DNA from: Zonotrichia leucophrys gambelii
Lineage: Eukaryota; Chordata; Aves; Passeriformes; Passerellidae
Assembly: GCF_028769735.1 (NCBI RefSeq)
Contig: NC_088193.1
Coordinates: 7,033,814-7,097,813, forward strand
Direction: 5' to 3'
DNA length: 64,000 nucleotides
Positions 48,109 to 59,441 of this stretch are shown piece after piece; the stretch's first letter is position 1; each line of letters opens with the position of its first letter. Position numbers and translations under genes: made by a program. The notes below the pieces were generated by a model. It worked only from the letters and a program-made list of their open reading frames with translations. It made no database searches and was not told the DNA's origin.

Positions 48109-49099
48109 GTTTGACCTGGATCTCCTTAGAAATCAAATCTCCCCTTTGGTACAGCAGTTTATTTTCTGTTTTTCCTAAGTACCAAACCCTGGCACAACTT
48201 AAGGCTGTTTTCCCTTTTCCAGTCCCTTTTCACCCCTGAGAAAAGACCAATCCCCACTGGGCTCCACCCTCCTGACAAGGATTTGTGGAGATCCCGGTTT
48301 TGCATCCCAACCTGCCCTTGCAGCATCACAAGGGAAGGAAAAACATCAAAAGAGAAGCCCTGTTTAACCTCAGAGGTCTCCAAAGGCAGCTCCCAGGGCA
48401 CGGAGAAGCTCCTTTCATGAGCCTAAAGCTGGAATTAAGCCCACATGCAGTCCACCCGGCATGCCAAGCTGTTCCCACCCCTCCTTGAAGGCATTTTGGG
48501 GTGTCCCATGGCTGTCCCCAGAGGTGCCATCACCCCAGCACAGCAGGGCCTTGTTATCCCTGCCTGCTTCCACGGGGCCCATCCCTCCCAGGATCAGCTG
48601 CACAGAGAGGAACCACGTTCCAGCTCTGGCCAAACAGCCAAACTGACCCAGTGCAGCTTTTCCAAAGCCTATTGATCCCAAATCCCACGGGGGAAGGTCC
48701 ATCTGGAGGGCTGGGAAACTCCAGCACGTGCTGGGGAGGCTGCAGGCAGCTCCCGGGCCAGCCAGGGCTCACTTCAGAGTCTCTTTTTGTGTGTAATCCG
48801 AAGCACTCGCACAGCCCCGCTCTCCAGGGACCCTCAGCCACTCTCCTGACCTCACTGAATTAAATATGGCAATAAAATGTGCACTGAATTAATCATCTGC
48901 ATCTCCAACGTGAGAAACTGCTGTGCAGGGGCTCACAGGAGCGGCTGCAGGGATTTGGGGATCTCACTCCAAGGGAAGGCAGTGGGGTTTAGATGCCTAA
49001 AGGCTTTCTGGTAAGTGATACAGCCAAGGTTTTCCAACCCCCAGCTGTAAGATCAGTCTGGTGTCCTAGATATTATCCCTGAGAACCCTTCTGCCATAA

Positions 49100-49190
49100 A
49101 AAGCCAGGCTGGCAGTGCTTGGAGCAGCCTTCCCCTGAGCAGGGCACAAGATGAGCTTTGAGGGCCCCCAGCCCAAACCATTCTGGAGAG
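49100..49190 (+). repeat. Degraded CR1 3' end
   Basis: GCTTGGAGCAGCCTTCCCCT, then GATGAGCTTTGAGGGCCCCC and CCCAAACCATTCTGGAGAG resemble the CR1 3' end with several changes. Confidence 0.6.
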
Positions 49191-49843
49191 TGAATCACAC
49201 AGACCTGGCAGAAAGGCATTTCTCTGTTTCCATGACCATGGGCACTGGGAAGGGTCCCCAGGACTGGGAGTTTGGGTGAATGAACCCCCCACCCTCTGGG
49301 GAGAGGAGGTTCCACTGCAGGGTCCTTGCAGTCCAACACTCATTGCTGCAAAGTTGGGATGAAGAGGGGTCTGGGAGAGCACAAGAGATTAGGGACCCCA
49401 TATTTCCACCAGAGGCTCCAGGTAAGGTGAGAAACATCACAGGCACAAAGCAGGCTCTGGAAAAAGAGGTGCAGAGAGCTCCTTTGGAAAGCCCAGCCCT
49501 GGCTCTGCTCAGAAAAGGAGGAATCACTTCCATTCCCAGCTGGCAGCAGGAGCAGCTTGGGCTGATTTCTGTCTCATTTTAGAAGTAGAGCAGAGAGATG
49601 CAATCCCTTACAGGCCTTTCAAGGAATATCCCTCCAAAGGCTCTCCTTGCTTCTCTAAGCCTGGCACTTCCTCCTGCTCTTCCCCTCTCCAGCCTGGACA
49701 AGCTCCCAGAGCTGAGCTGGGCACAGGACAGTCCCATCCTCCTGGAAGTGTCTTGGAAATAACAATTAAAAGAATCGAAAGACCATCCTAATTGCCCCCC
49801 TCCCTCTCCCAAATGTCTGACAGCAGTTTCTCAGGCTGAAGTG

Positions 49844-49900
49844 ATGCAAATAGCTCAGATAAGGCTCAGATAAAGTATCTGTGCTCTCGAGGGCTTATCT
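49844..49900. promoter_or_regulatory. Octamer plus GATA motif cluster
   Basis: A perfect octamer ATGCAAAT (49844-49851) is followed by AGATAA at 49857 and 49868, TATCT at 49876 and TTATCT at 49895. One octamer and four GATA cores within 57 bases is dense. ETS1 is a lymphoid and endothelial gene, so an enhancer 12 kb upstream of the p54 start is plausible. This is inference from motifs alone. Confidence 0.4.
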
Positions 49901-50524
49901 GTGCTGAACACCAACTCCAAAAATCCTGAAATTTGCCCCGTGGGACTGTCTCTGGAGCCTGATTTCCATCTGAAGCCCCGACCTCCAGAGGCTGCAGAAA
50001 CAGCTCCTGTTCAAATGCATTCTTGAGATAGCAGGGTGGGACCCGGCAGGTCTGCAGCTCCCCTGCTGCGGCTATCTGGGATTTGCCTCCTGGTGGGAAT
50101 GTTGCAAGAGGGAGCTGATGGCTCAAGGAACCGGTGACGGCACCTTTCACCACCCAGAGCTGAGGGAAAACCTTCTCAGCTCTGATGGAAAGATCACTTT
50201 CCCTTGCCTAGAGAATGTTCCGGGCTGGCTTTTGCTTTCAGGCCCTGCTCGGTGACTGCAGGCAGAGGGAAGGCTTGGGGGACAGCTCAGGGTGCTGGGA
50301 ACTCCCTCAGGAATGGCAGTGTGGGCATTGGGATGAGATTTGAGTTCCTGGGGGCAGCAGGGGTCTGGGTGCAAAGTCTCCCTGGTTTCTGGCAGGATGC
50401 AAAGGCAGTCAGCAATCCCTGGGACAAGGTCTGAAGGAACACACCTGGCTCCCAGCAATGGCCAGTCTCTAATATTCATTTATAAATGCTCTGCTTAGTG
50501 AGCCAGCCTTTCCAAAAACACACA

Positions 50525-50670
50525 GAGCTGCAAAATGTGTGAGAGCTGGGAGTGACACCCATTGCTATTCCCATTCCCAAGCTGCAAAAGGTGTGAGAGC
50601 TGGGGATGAGACCCATTGCTATTCCCATTCCCATTCCCATGCCCATTCCCATTCCCATTCCCATGCCCAG
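50525..50670. repeat. Tandem duplication with CATTCC array
   Basis: A unit of about 56 bases (AGCTGCAAAATGTGTGAGAG to TGCTATTCCCATTCCCA) is present twice. The second copy runs into about seven CCCATT/CCCATG units. Confidence 0.9.
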
Positions 50671-51184
50671 AGCACAGGTCAGGATGGGAAAGGAGCTGGG
50701 AAATCCAAGGCCAGGCTCTGAGAAGGATAATTGGGATCTCTTTAGGTACAAAGGCCCCTGGGCTCTCACCTGGGCTGAGACCATTCCTTGTTCTATGGGA
50801 GCACCCAGGGCCAATCCCACATTCCATGTGCTCTATATGGAGTAACAGAGAGCAGGAAGGATCCCCCCATGGAAGGTTTGTGACCAAAGAATCCATGATT
50901 TAATCATTTATACACCTCATGCAAATCTGGCAGGGATGGGAAAATGGAGCTATCTGAAAACCCTTCAAAGCTCTGCAGAAATTGCCCAAATCCCGCTGAT
51001 CCAAGCAGAGAGAGATTTCCTCTCTGCAGAGGTTTGCAGCCGACAGGCAGAGTTCTCAGGCAAGAATAACGATGAAATTCTATAGGATGGCTCACAAACC
51101 AGGGAAAATACTTCATTTCCTACTAAAAATTCCCAACAGCCCATTCCCAAAGGGCCACAGGACTGCTGTAGAGTGCTGGCTCCC

Positions 51185-51800
51185 CTTCCACCCCAAAACT
51201 GGGATTGAGGGAAAACTTTCTGTGGCACTGGCAGCCCCTGGGCTAACTATGAGCCCCAAAAATCCCAGAGATTGATGGAAAACGAGTGGGCAGAGTGGAG
51301 TTCCCAGCTCTGCTAGTCCAGAATGAACCACAAGGCACCAAATCCCAGGGATTGAGGGAAAATGAGTGGGCAGATCTGGGGTCCCAGCACTGGGAGCAGC
51401 AGAGTGAATCACAAGGCACCAGATCTCAGGGATTGAGGGAGAACTTTCCGTGGCACTGGCAGCCCCTGGGTTAACCATGAGCCCCAAAATCCCAGGGACT
51501 GATGGAAAAATGAGTGGGCAGGGTCCCGCTCTGAGCACTTAACCACAGTGCACAGTTCACTCCCAGAGTGAGCCACAAGGCACCAAATCCCAGGGACTGA
51601 TGGAAAACACTCCATGGATGGCACTGGCAGCCCCTGGGTTAACCATGAGCCCCAAAATCCCAGGGATTGAGGGAAAATGAGTGGGCAGAGCTGGGCTCCC
51701 AGCACTGGGAGCAGCAGAGTGAACCACAAGGCACCAAATCCCAGGGATTGAGGGAAGACTTTCCATGGCACTGGCAGCCCCAGGGTTAACCACAGCGGCG
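51185..51800. repeat. Complex minisatellite, about 150-230-base higher-order unit
   Basis: The block TGGCACTGGCAGCCCCTGGG and TTAACCATGAGCCCCAAAAT recurs at about 51219, 51450, 51618 and 51767. It alternates with CAAGGCACCAAATCCCAGGG and GAGTGGGCAG blocks. Copies are 85-95 percent alike by eye. On the minus strand a long chance frame runs through it. Confidence 0.92.
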
Positions 51801-52374
51801 CCCTGTGAGGCAGCGATTTCTGCTTTATTTCAGCAGGGGAAGTGTGTCCCGGCCTGATTAGCCCAATGGTTTCCTCTTTTCCCATAACCTCCAGACCCCC
51901 ATGGCCTAAGTGTTTACTTTCTGAAATAAAAAATCTGCCAGTGTTTTTCTTTTTGCGGGGCATGTGTATTTTGGGAGGGCTGGGGGGAGGAGGCGCAGGG
52001 GGAGTGAATGGGCCGCGAGGCTGGCGCACACCTCCCTCCCCTTCCCACCCCTCACCCCAGCTCCTTCCCAGCTGCAGCCTCCGAGCTGAGACTTCTGGCT
52101 TCGATGTGAGGAAGAGAGAGAGAGAAATGCATTAATGAGAGAGTTCAGGCTCTCTGCAGCAGCCATAAACACGAGGAACATCTGGAGGGAGAGAGGTGCT
52201 CCGAGCTGCCAGCAGCTGAAGGGATCAGGCTGTTTGCAGGGTCCTGGATTCCCCACTCCTCACAGCCCCTCTGCCTGCTCTGCTCTGCTCTCCTGGCATC
52301 CCATTGTCTATCCAGGGAGAAAACACAATCAGACAATCCTAAAGGCTGGAGAAACCCTCAGGCCCACCACTAAA

Positions 52375-52560
52375 CACTAAACTGTGGTGGACATGTGGTG
52401 TCCCCCAGTGCCACATTGACAGATTTTTTTAACATTTCAAGGGACAGGAATTCCACCACTTCTCTGGGAAAGCTGTTCCAAATATCTCTCCTCACTTCTC
52501 TTGCCCTCCCTGCTCCTCACCAGCCCAGCGAAGCCCCCCTAAGTGCTGCCACCAGGGCTG
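52375..52560 (-). repeat. CR1 LINE internal fragment
   Basis: The segment TTTTAACATTTCAAGGGACA and GGAATTCCACCACTTCTCTG, then GGGAAAGCTGTTCCAAATAT, matches antisense CR1 body sequence. Confidence 0.75.
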
Positions 52561-53317
52561 GCCACAGGCAACCAAACCCTCTGGAGAGGGTGCTCTGCTG
52601 CCCAGTGTCCCCACTGGTCACAGTTCTGAGGAATTTTCTTGGGAAAGCTCAAACACGACACCCCCTTCCCCCCCAGTTGTGCACTGTGTACTCTGTCTGA
52701 AGTGTTTGGTGCTGCAGGATGGTTTCCCCCTCTGGAAAACCCAGCAGGTACATCCAGCTCACTCCATCCCTACAGAGGGGTCAGTCCTGCTCCAAGGGCA
52801 CCCCAAAATGAGTCTGTTCTGCAGGCAGCCTCCAGGCATCACAGAAACCCTGGCCAGGCTGTGGCTCAGATCTCTTCCTCCTGGACATCCCATTGTCCCT
52901 TCCCCAAGGCACACTGGAGCTCTCAGTGCTGCTGCTCATTATTGCAGCTCCCAAACTTGAGCTCTGCCTCTTGCTGAGCTCCCATCCCCTGTTAAACCTG
53001 AGAATCCCAGCAAATCTCCAGGTTTCTCCCAAAACCAACACTCCAGCTTTGCCCCAGCCTCATCCCAGGGCTGAGCACAATCCCTCATCCCCAGCTGACT
53101 CTGCAGCTCAAGTGGGAAAAGAGCTCTGAGTTCATTCTCTGCTGATGACCAAGGCACAGGGAGCTCCCTGGGGTTTTGTCTTGGACAGGCAGCACAGAGA
53201 ATTTTCCAGAGTCAGGCAGGAAACAAATGGAAAACTGAAAGCCTGGATTTTTGTGATTCTGTCGCCTCAGTGCAAATAGTCCTCTGCAGCAGGTCCCAGC
53301 ATCACTGAGTGTCACAC

Positions 53318-53766
53318 TGTTAAAAATAGGTTAGAAAGTGTTGTAAAATAGTTGATAGATGGTTAAGCATGTACTGTTAGTTTGGTTGTTATATTGTAAA
53401 AGGGGGTAAAGGGTAGTTATAAGAAATCAGGTACTCAAGGTACCATCACACACCTCAGTAAATGCACCACGAGCCAGCCTGGGCAGAACTAAATGGCCAA
53501 TCAAGGCCTTAAACCTTCATGCAAATGAAGGATCCAAACAGAAATCAATCCAAAGGGACAAAAAACAGGATAAAAAGGGGCTCCTGACCCACTGAATCTG
53601 TGCAGGGATCAGGGACATTGCTGCTGAGCAGCCCCAGCACCGGCGCAGCTCCATCCTTGACAGGAACGTTCCTGCTCAGCCTGGGCCCCCTGCTTCAGGC
53701 CTTTCTTTTTCTTATAATAAATGCTGAACTCACTTTAGTACCAGGAGTCTGGTCCCATTTTCAACA
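53318..53766 (+). mobile_element. Solo LTR of an endogenous retrovirus
   Basis: About 449 bases are bounded by TGTTAAAAA and TTTTCAACA, near-perfect terminal inverted repeats. A TATA-like ATAAAAAG lies near 53569 and an AATAAA signal at 53716-53721, in the expected order for U3, R and U5. No internal retroviral sequence flanks it, so it is a solo LTR. No clean target-site duplication is seen. Plus orientation, antisense to ETS1. Confidence 0.75.
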
Positions 53767-54027
53767 ACAGGAACCCCTGGGAATGTTTTGCCCACCAGGG
53801 AAACAACAGGATCCACAGGAGCCAGCAACTCCAGCTCCCACTGACCTGAGAGCAGAGCAGGGGCTGCTCGTGCTTCCCAGCAGAGTCACACACACCACAG
53901 GCATCCCACAGGCATCCACAGCCCTGCAATCCATTCCCAAGGCATGGAGGGATCTCCTCTCTCCACCAACAGATTGGAAAGTGCCCTTAACAGAGAAAAT
54001 TATGTGTGTCCTTCAGCAGCCCAGATT

Positions 54028-54110
54028 GTCACAGAGTCACAGAATAATGAGGTTGGAAGAGACTGCTAAGATTATCAAGTCCAACCTATGAAGTCCAACC
54101 TATCAAGTTT
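54028..54110 (-). repeat. Short CR1 3' end
   Basis: The sequence CACAGAGTCACAGAATAATG is followed by GGTTGGAAGAGACTGCTAAG and ATTATCAAGTCCAACCTATG. A small internal duplication of AAGTCCAACCTAT is present. Confidence 0.85.
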
Positions 54111-54489
54111 CCCAGCACAGCAGCTGGGACTGGCCTTCAGCTGGAGCCCACGGAATACCCAAAGATCCACAAGGGAAAAGTGAAAAACTCCCATTCCAGA
54201 CAGGCCCTAAACAGCCCCAGAGCCAGAGAGGCTGTGTCACCTCAGCGGCCAGAGGTGACACCAGAGCCCTGAGACTTGCTCAGCCCCTGGGCCTGGCAGA
54301 GCTGAGGGTCAGGGAATGCTGCAGCAGGTTGGGAAGGGCAGGAGTTTGTGCAGGGCTTTCTCTGAGCCATGCAATGATTTCCCATCCAGTGCATCCCTCC
54401 CTGTGGGACTCACCCCAATTTCCTCCTATCCTGCTGTCCTTCACCTTCCTGCACATCCTCCTTTAACTATTCTGGTTTGCTAAAGAGCG

Positions 54490-54988
54490 TGAGGAGAGCC
54501 TAGCTGGCCCAGGGATGAGCCTGGCTGGCCCAAGGGTGAGCCTGGGATGCCCAGGGAAGGAGTGGCTGGCCCATGGGTGATCCTGGCTGGTCCAGGGGTG
54601 ATCCTGGCTAGCCCAGGGATGATTCTAGCCAGCCCAGGGATGAGCCTGACTGGCTCAGGGTGATCCTGGCTGGCCCAGGGATGATCCTGGCCAGCCCAAG
54701 GGTGATGCTGGCTGGCCCAGGGAAGGCCTGGTTGGCCTGGGGGTGATCCTGACCAGCCCAGGGATAATCCTGGCTGGCCCAGGGAAGGCCTGGCTGGCCC
54801 AGAGGAGGCCTGGCTGGCCCAGGGATGATCCTGGCTGGCCCAGGGGTGATCCTGGCTGGCCCAGGGAAGGAGTGGCTGGCCCAGGGATGATCCTGGCTGG
54901 CCCAGAGGAGGCCTAGCTGGCCCAGGGATGATCCTGGCTGGCCCAGGGAAGGCCTGGCTGGCCCAGAGGAGGCCTGGCTGTCCTGCAG
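54490..54988. repeat. Minisatellite, about 20-21-base unit
   Basis: About 24 copies of units like CCTGGCTGGCCCAGGGATGA occur, with variants ending GGTGAT, GGAAGG and GAGGAGG. Sub-blocks of variants recur, which implies repeated unequal exchange. The minus strand is open for more than 200 codons of Gly-Gln-Pro-Ser-Leu-like repeats, a repeat artefact. Confidence 0.95.
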
Positions 54989-55639
54989 GCAGGAGCAGCA
55001 GCTGTGCGTGCCCTGTGAGAAGGCTCCCATTCATCTCAGCGAGAGCATGCGGGGGAGGCAGCGCAGCACAGGGGAGGGGGAAGTGTTGGAGGAGGCTGAG
55101 AAAAGGAAGGAGGCCACAGTTAAAAATAGGATAAAAGGACATGAAAAAAAAAAAAAGCAGATTTAGAAAAAAAAAAAGCTTCGCTCAGAAAATGCTCTGC
55201 AGCTGGAGAAGCCATCGGGCTGAGCCTGGTCAGCTTTACCTTCCCCCCTTCTCCTCCTCCTCCTCCCCAAGCCCCCTTCCTCCGAGCGTGGGCCTGGAAG
55301 GCGGCCCAGAAAGCGCTCACAGAAAACGTTTTCCTGCGGGTTCTCCACCGGGAGAAGGGCAGGCAAAGGAGGGGACACGTGGGGAAAAGCAGGGAGGCTT
55401 GGCCACGGATGTGGGTGGCCCCGTGGGACCCCGGCCCGTGGCCCTGGCTGGGCTGGGAGCCGGGCTGGGAGGAGGATCACAGGGTCCAGCCCTGCTGGGT
55501 GTGGGCACAGAGCACACCGAGGTGTTTCTGCAGCTGCAGGGCCTTGGCTCTCCTGGCCAAAGCAGCTCCACACCAGGGCAGCCCAGGCTGTGAGGAGTTG
55601 ATGCCCATGAAGCACCAGCTCTGCTTTTTGCTCTCCAAA

Positions 55640-55790
55640 AGGTCCCTGGGATGGTCCAAGAGCAGCCTGGACATGGCTCAGAGCAGCCTGCTCTGGTGGA
55701 AGGTGGTCCTGCCACCTTTGGGATGAGATGATCCTGAAGGTTCCTTCCAACCCAAGCCAGCCCAGGATTCCGTGATCCATTTCTCAGTGA
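55640..55790 (+). repeat. CR1 LINE 3' fragment
   Basis: It has GGTCCAAGAGCAGCCTGGAC, CTGGTGGAAGGTGGTCCTGC and GAAGGTTCCTTCCAACCCAA, then GGATTCCGTGATCC. Confidence 0.85.
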
Positions 55791-56054
55791 AGCCAGGAGC
55801 ACTCCCCCAGATGCTTCAGAAGCATCCAAAAGGCTGGGAATACCTTCAGTCCAAGGATGCTAATTCAGCACAGCAGCTGTAGAAAGCTCTTCCGCTGGAG
55901 TCAGAGTGGTTCCATCCCTCACTTGCCATTAACAACAGTTTTATCTCCCCTATCAGTAAGGAAAACAAACCCACTCTGGGTGGAAGGGGCTGTTAAAGTG
56001 GCCTTGGCTCCTAAAGGCAGCACAGCCAGCCCTGAGTCTGTGCTGAAATTGCCA

Positions 56055-56600
56055 TGGAATCACAGAATCCCAGAGTGGTTTGGGCAGGAAGGGACCTTAA
56101 AGATCATCTCATTCCAACCCTTGCACCACAGGCAGGATGCACCCCCCTAGATCAGGTTTTTCAGGTTGGTCAGAGCCCCACAATACTTTGATAATTCCAC
56201 TAGCAAATCTTTTCTTCCACTCCAGTTTTACACCCAATGTCGTATAATCCAAAAAATATTCCCAGGGATGATTATTAGGATCCTCTTTCTTTATGAGTTG
56301 ACCATAAGGTGCTAAGTGTGGCTTTCAGCAACCTTTCAGCAGCACTTTGGGCAGCACCTGCAGTTGGGTGGCAGATGGAGCAGTCAGGGTGCCTTTACAG
56401 ACCTGATGCCAAGGAGCAGAGCTACATGCCCTTGTGTAGCTCATCTCCCCCCTCCTGGCAGGCTGCCTTCAGATACTGGAGAGCTGCTCTAACAATTTGC
56501 CCAGAGTTTGCTCTTCTCCAGGCTGAGAAAACACCTGCAGGACTCTGGCTTGATGTCAGACTCCATGTGCTGCACTGGGGGCTCAGACCATTCTTGTTCT
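56055..56600 (-). repeat. CR1 LINE fragments
   Basis: The 3' end GGAATCACAGAATCCCAGAG and GGAAGGGACCTTAAAGATCA runs to about 56185. A further antisense CR1 body piece (CTTCAGATACTGGAGAGCTG and CTCTTCTCCAGGCTGAGAAA) lies at 56465-56535. The sequence between is diverged. Confidence 0.75.
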
Positions 56601-58314
56601 TGGAATTGTTGTGGCATGCTAGCCACTGTTGATTGTTCTTCATTGTGGTACAGGTAATAAATAGTTGATTGTTTTAATAAAGACACACTTGAAACAATAA
56701 GAGCTAAATTTTAAAGCAAAATTATTTCAGAAAAACTCCTAAACCTGTGACCAGTTACCCCAGCCCAGCAGAGCAGCCAGCAGCTCCCCTCTGGATGCCT
56801 TGTTCTGTCACCTCTGGGCTGGGCCTTTCCCTCCTGTGGTCATCCCTGGGCACTGACATTCCCAACATGTGCATCACACATTGTGGTACGAGCTGACAAA
56901 TAAAACTGACTCCAGTCCATTTTCAAATGTTGGCCTTTCAAGACAAAAAACTCCACCCCTTCTTGCTTTATCAATGAGCTAAATCCACATCAGGCTTTCC
57001 TTTATCCATATCACAGAATAATCTTATCAGCTTCAAGCACAGTGTAAATAAACTTGCTCAAGCTTCAAAGGCAAAGCATCTTCCCTAAACGCAAGCAGCT
57101 CTCAAACTCTTAGAAATGTTGTGGGTTTCTATTGCAGGAGGATATATTCACACTTGCATTTTCCTTGTTGACTTGTTTCTTTCACCAACATCAAGACCAT
57201 GAAAACCAAAATAGCCTCTGGTGCAGCAGAAGAATAGATGACAAATGGTTTTCATGTGCAGCTGAGACACAAAGGAGAAATGAAAGGCTGTTCCTGGCCC
57301 CATATACAAATAAGAGTTTCCTCTCATTTAAAATTAGAAACTGCTCTAGACTGAAGAACCAGCAACATGAAAAAACAAATCAGAGAAAGAGCACCTTGCA
57401 TTGCAACAGGAAGAACTGAAAATTCTTAGGTATTGCAAGCGACCCAGGGGCCTGTCCTGCTCATCCCAACTCTCCAAAAGCTGTGTGGATCAAAACCTGT
57501 AGAAGACAGCAACAGCTTGGATTTCCTTCCCTGGCTTCACTAATGTTTGAGGCAGGCTCCAGCCTCTGCAACAAGAAAGTTCACAGAGCCATGGTGGAGT
57601 AAGGAAGATCTGGGCTGCAGATATGTTGGTCCCTGGAGAGAGCACTTTCACAGAAAACAGGAGAGGGTTGGGAAAAAAACCCTAAAAAAACTTTCCAGGC
57701 ACAGACTTGCAAAATGTTTGAGCAAATCCAAATGCTGCCAGGCAGATTTCATCAGAGCAGAGCTGACATCATGCTGAGAGAGGTCACTCACAGGAGTTGA
57801 GCAAATAGCTGGAATAAGGATGCCTGAGAATAGCAGAGGGGCTTTGCTCCAGCCACAGCTCTCTGTGTCCACCTTCTGCTCACACTCAAGTGCTCACTCA
57901 AGGATAAAGGAAAAATAACCAAATGCCTGAACCTTGCCAAGGAGAGATTTCAAACTGTACATTTGACTCAGCAGTCACTGTTCTGCTGAACCCTCAGCTG
58001 CAGAAAGTCCCTGAACATCAGGGCTTGCCCTCCCCAGGGGCCAGCGAGCACCACCAAGGAGCAGGAACGCTCACAGGAGAGCTGCACATGGTCAGGGGAG
58101 CTTACACAGGGTTTGAGTGCTTCAGGACAGGCTTCTGTGGGACTGAGGGGAAACACAAACTTCATCTTGGCCCTTGGAAAGGTCACCTTGTGCAACTTGA
58201 GCTCTTTCTCTTGGTTCTGTGGCTGGGCTGTGCTGGGGGTACCTGAGCCCTGGGCTGCTCCCTCCTCACCCAGCTCAGGCCAGAGAATATCTGCCCTTCC
58301 AGCTGCTCCTCCAG

Positions 58315-58385
58315 GAGTCCTGGAATCCCAGCCTGGGCTGGCTTGCACGGCACCTTAAAGCTCATCTCATTCCACACCACAAGAA
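58315..58385 (-). repeat. Short CR1 3' end
   Basis: The sequence TCCTGGAATCCCAGCCTGGG is followed by CACCTTAAAGCTCATCTCAT and TCCACACC. Confidence 0.65.
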
Positions 58386-58639
58386 GCAGGCCCAAGCTCA
58401 GCATGAAAATTCATCTGCTGGGGCAAGAATCAGACCCTGGAGCTTTTCTAACAACTTCCAAATAACAGAGGTGTAAGAGGAGACATGAGGCAGGGAAGGA
58501 ATTCCCTGGGCCCTGGCAGGGAAGGCATGAACACATTCCCTAGGCCAAGGCAGGGAGCTCCTTTAGCTGATGGCCCAGTGTGGCCTCTCCTCTCCAGCTC
58601 TGGTGATCATCAACCTCCCAAGAAATCAAAAACTCCCAG

Positions 58640-58795
58640 AACTGGGTTGGAGTAGACCTTAAAGCCCACCCAGTGTCATGGGCTGTGACACTTTCCACTA
58701 TCCCAGGTTGCTCCAAGTGTCCCAACCTTGGACACCTCCAGGGCTGGGGCAGCCCCAGCTGCTCTGGGCACCCTGTGCCAGTGCAAAGCATTGAG
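58640..58795 (-). repeat. CR1 LINE 3' fragment
   Basis: The sequence GAACTGGGTTGGAGTAGACC and TTAAAGCCCACCCAGTGTCA, then CACTATCCCAGGTTGCTCCA and GGGCACCCTGTGCCAGTGCA, is antisense CR1. Confidence 0.88.
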
Positions 58796-59441
58796 TTACA
58801 AGAGACCCTAAAATGCCAGCAGAGTGGAGTGGGAATTTGGGAATCCCTGTTTCCTTACAAGCCTCCATGGATGCCACTTTGCAAAGCCACTAAGCAGGAG
58901 CCATGACACCAGTCCTGCAGATGGCAGGAGAAGTGCAGAGGGTGCAGCCAGGCAGGCGCACCCTGCCCATGGGATCCTCCCAGAGACCCCAGGAGCAGCA
59001 AGCAGGGCTGCTGCCCCCACATGCAAGGGAGGTGCACACAGAGCTCCAACATTCCAAAAACCAGCAAAAAAACAGCTGAAAGGGGAGAGGAGCATTCCCA
59101 CATCATGGCAGGGAAGAGGGAAGCTCCCACCCTTCAGCATCACTTCAATAGGTGGACAATAGATACAACTCCCCAAATTTAAGGGTTTTTTCTCACTTCT
59201 GGACCAATCCTCACTAAGGGAGCCCCTTGACACCATCAAGGCAGGTGCCAACCTGGCGATGCTGTGCCTGAGGGTGGCACTAAGGACAAAAACCCCAATA
59301 AATGATGGCAGAACTGGGGCAGAAAGCAAATCTGGAACAACACTTGGTGGGGACACAACAACAGAGCCTGGCGGGGATTTGGGCTCCTTTTTCCTGCTGA
59401 GGCTGCTCTGAGCCCACCAGCACAGGGAAGGTGCCACCCCT

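Noticed and set aside
51185..51800. Regular direct repeats resembling a CRISPR array
   Set aside because: Units are long, contiguous and diverged, without unique spacers, in a vertebrate intron. It is a minisatellite.
54480..55142. A 220-codon minus-strand frame of Gly-Gln-Pro repeats, collagen-like at first sight
   Set aside because: It is a product of the 20-base minisatellite. There is no Gly-X-Y periodicity and no splice context.
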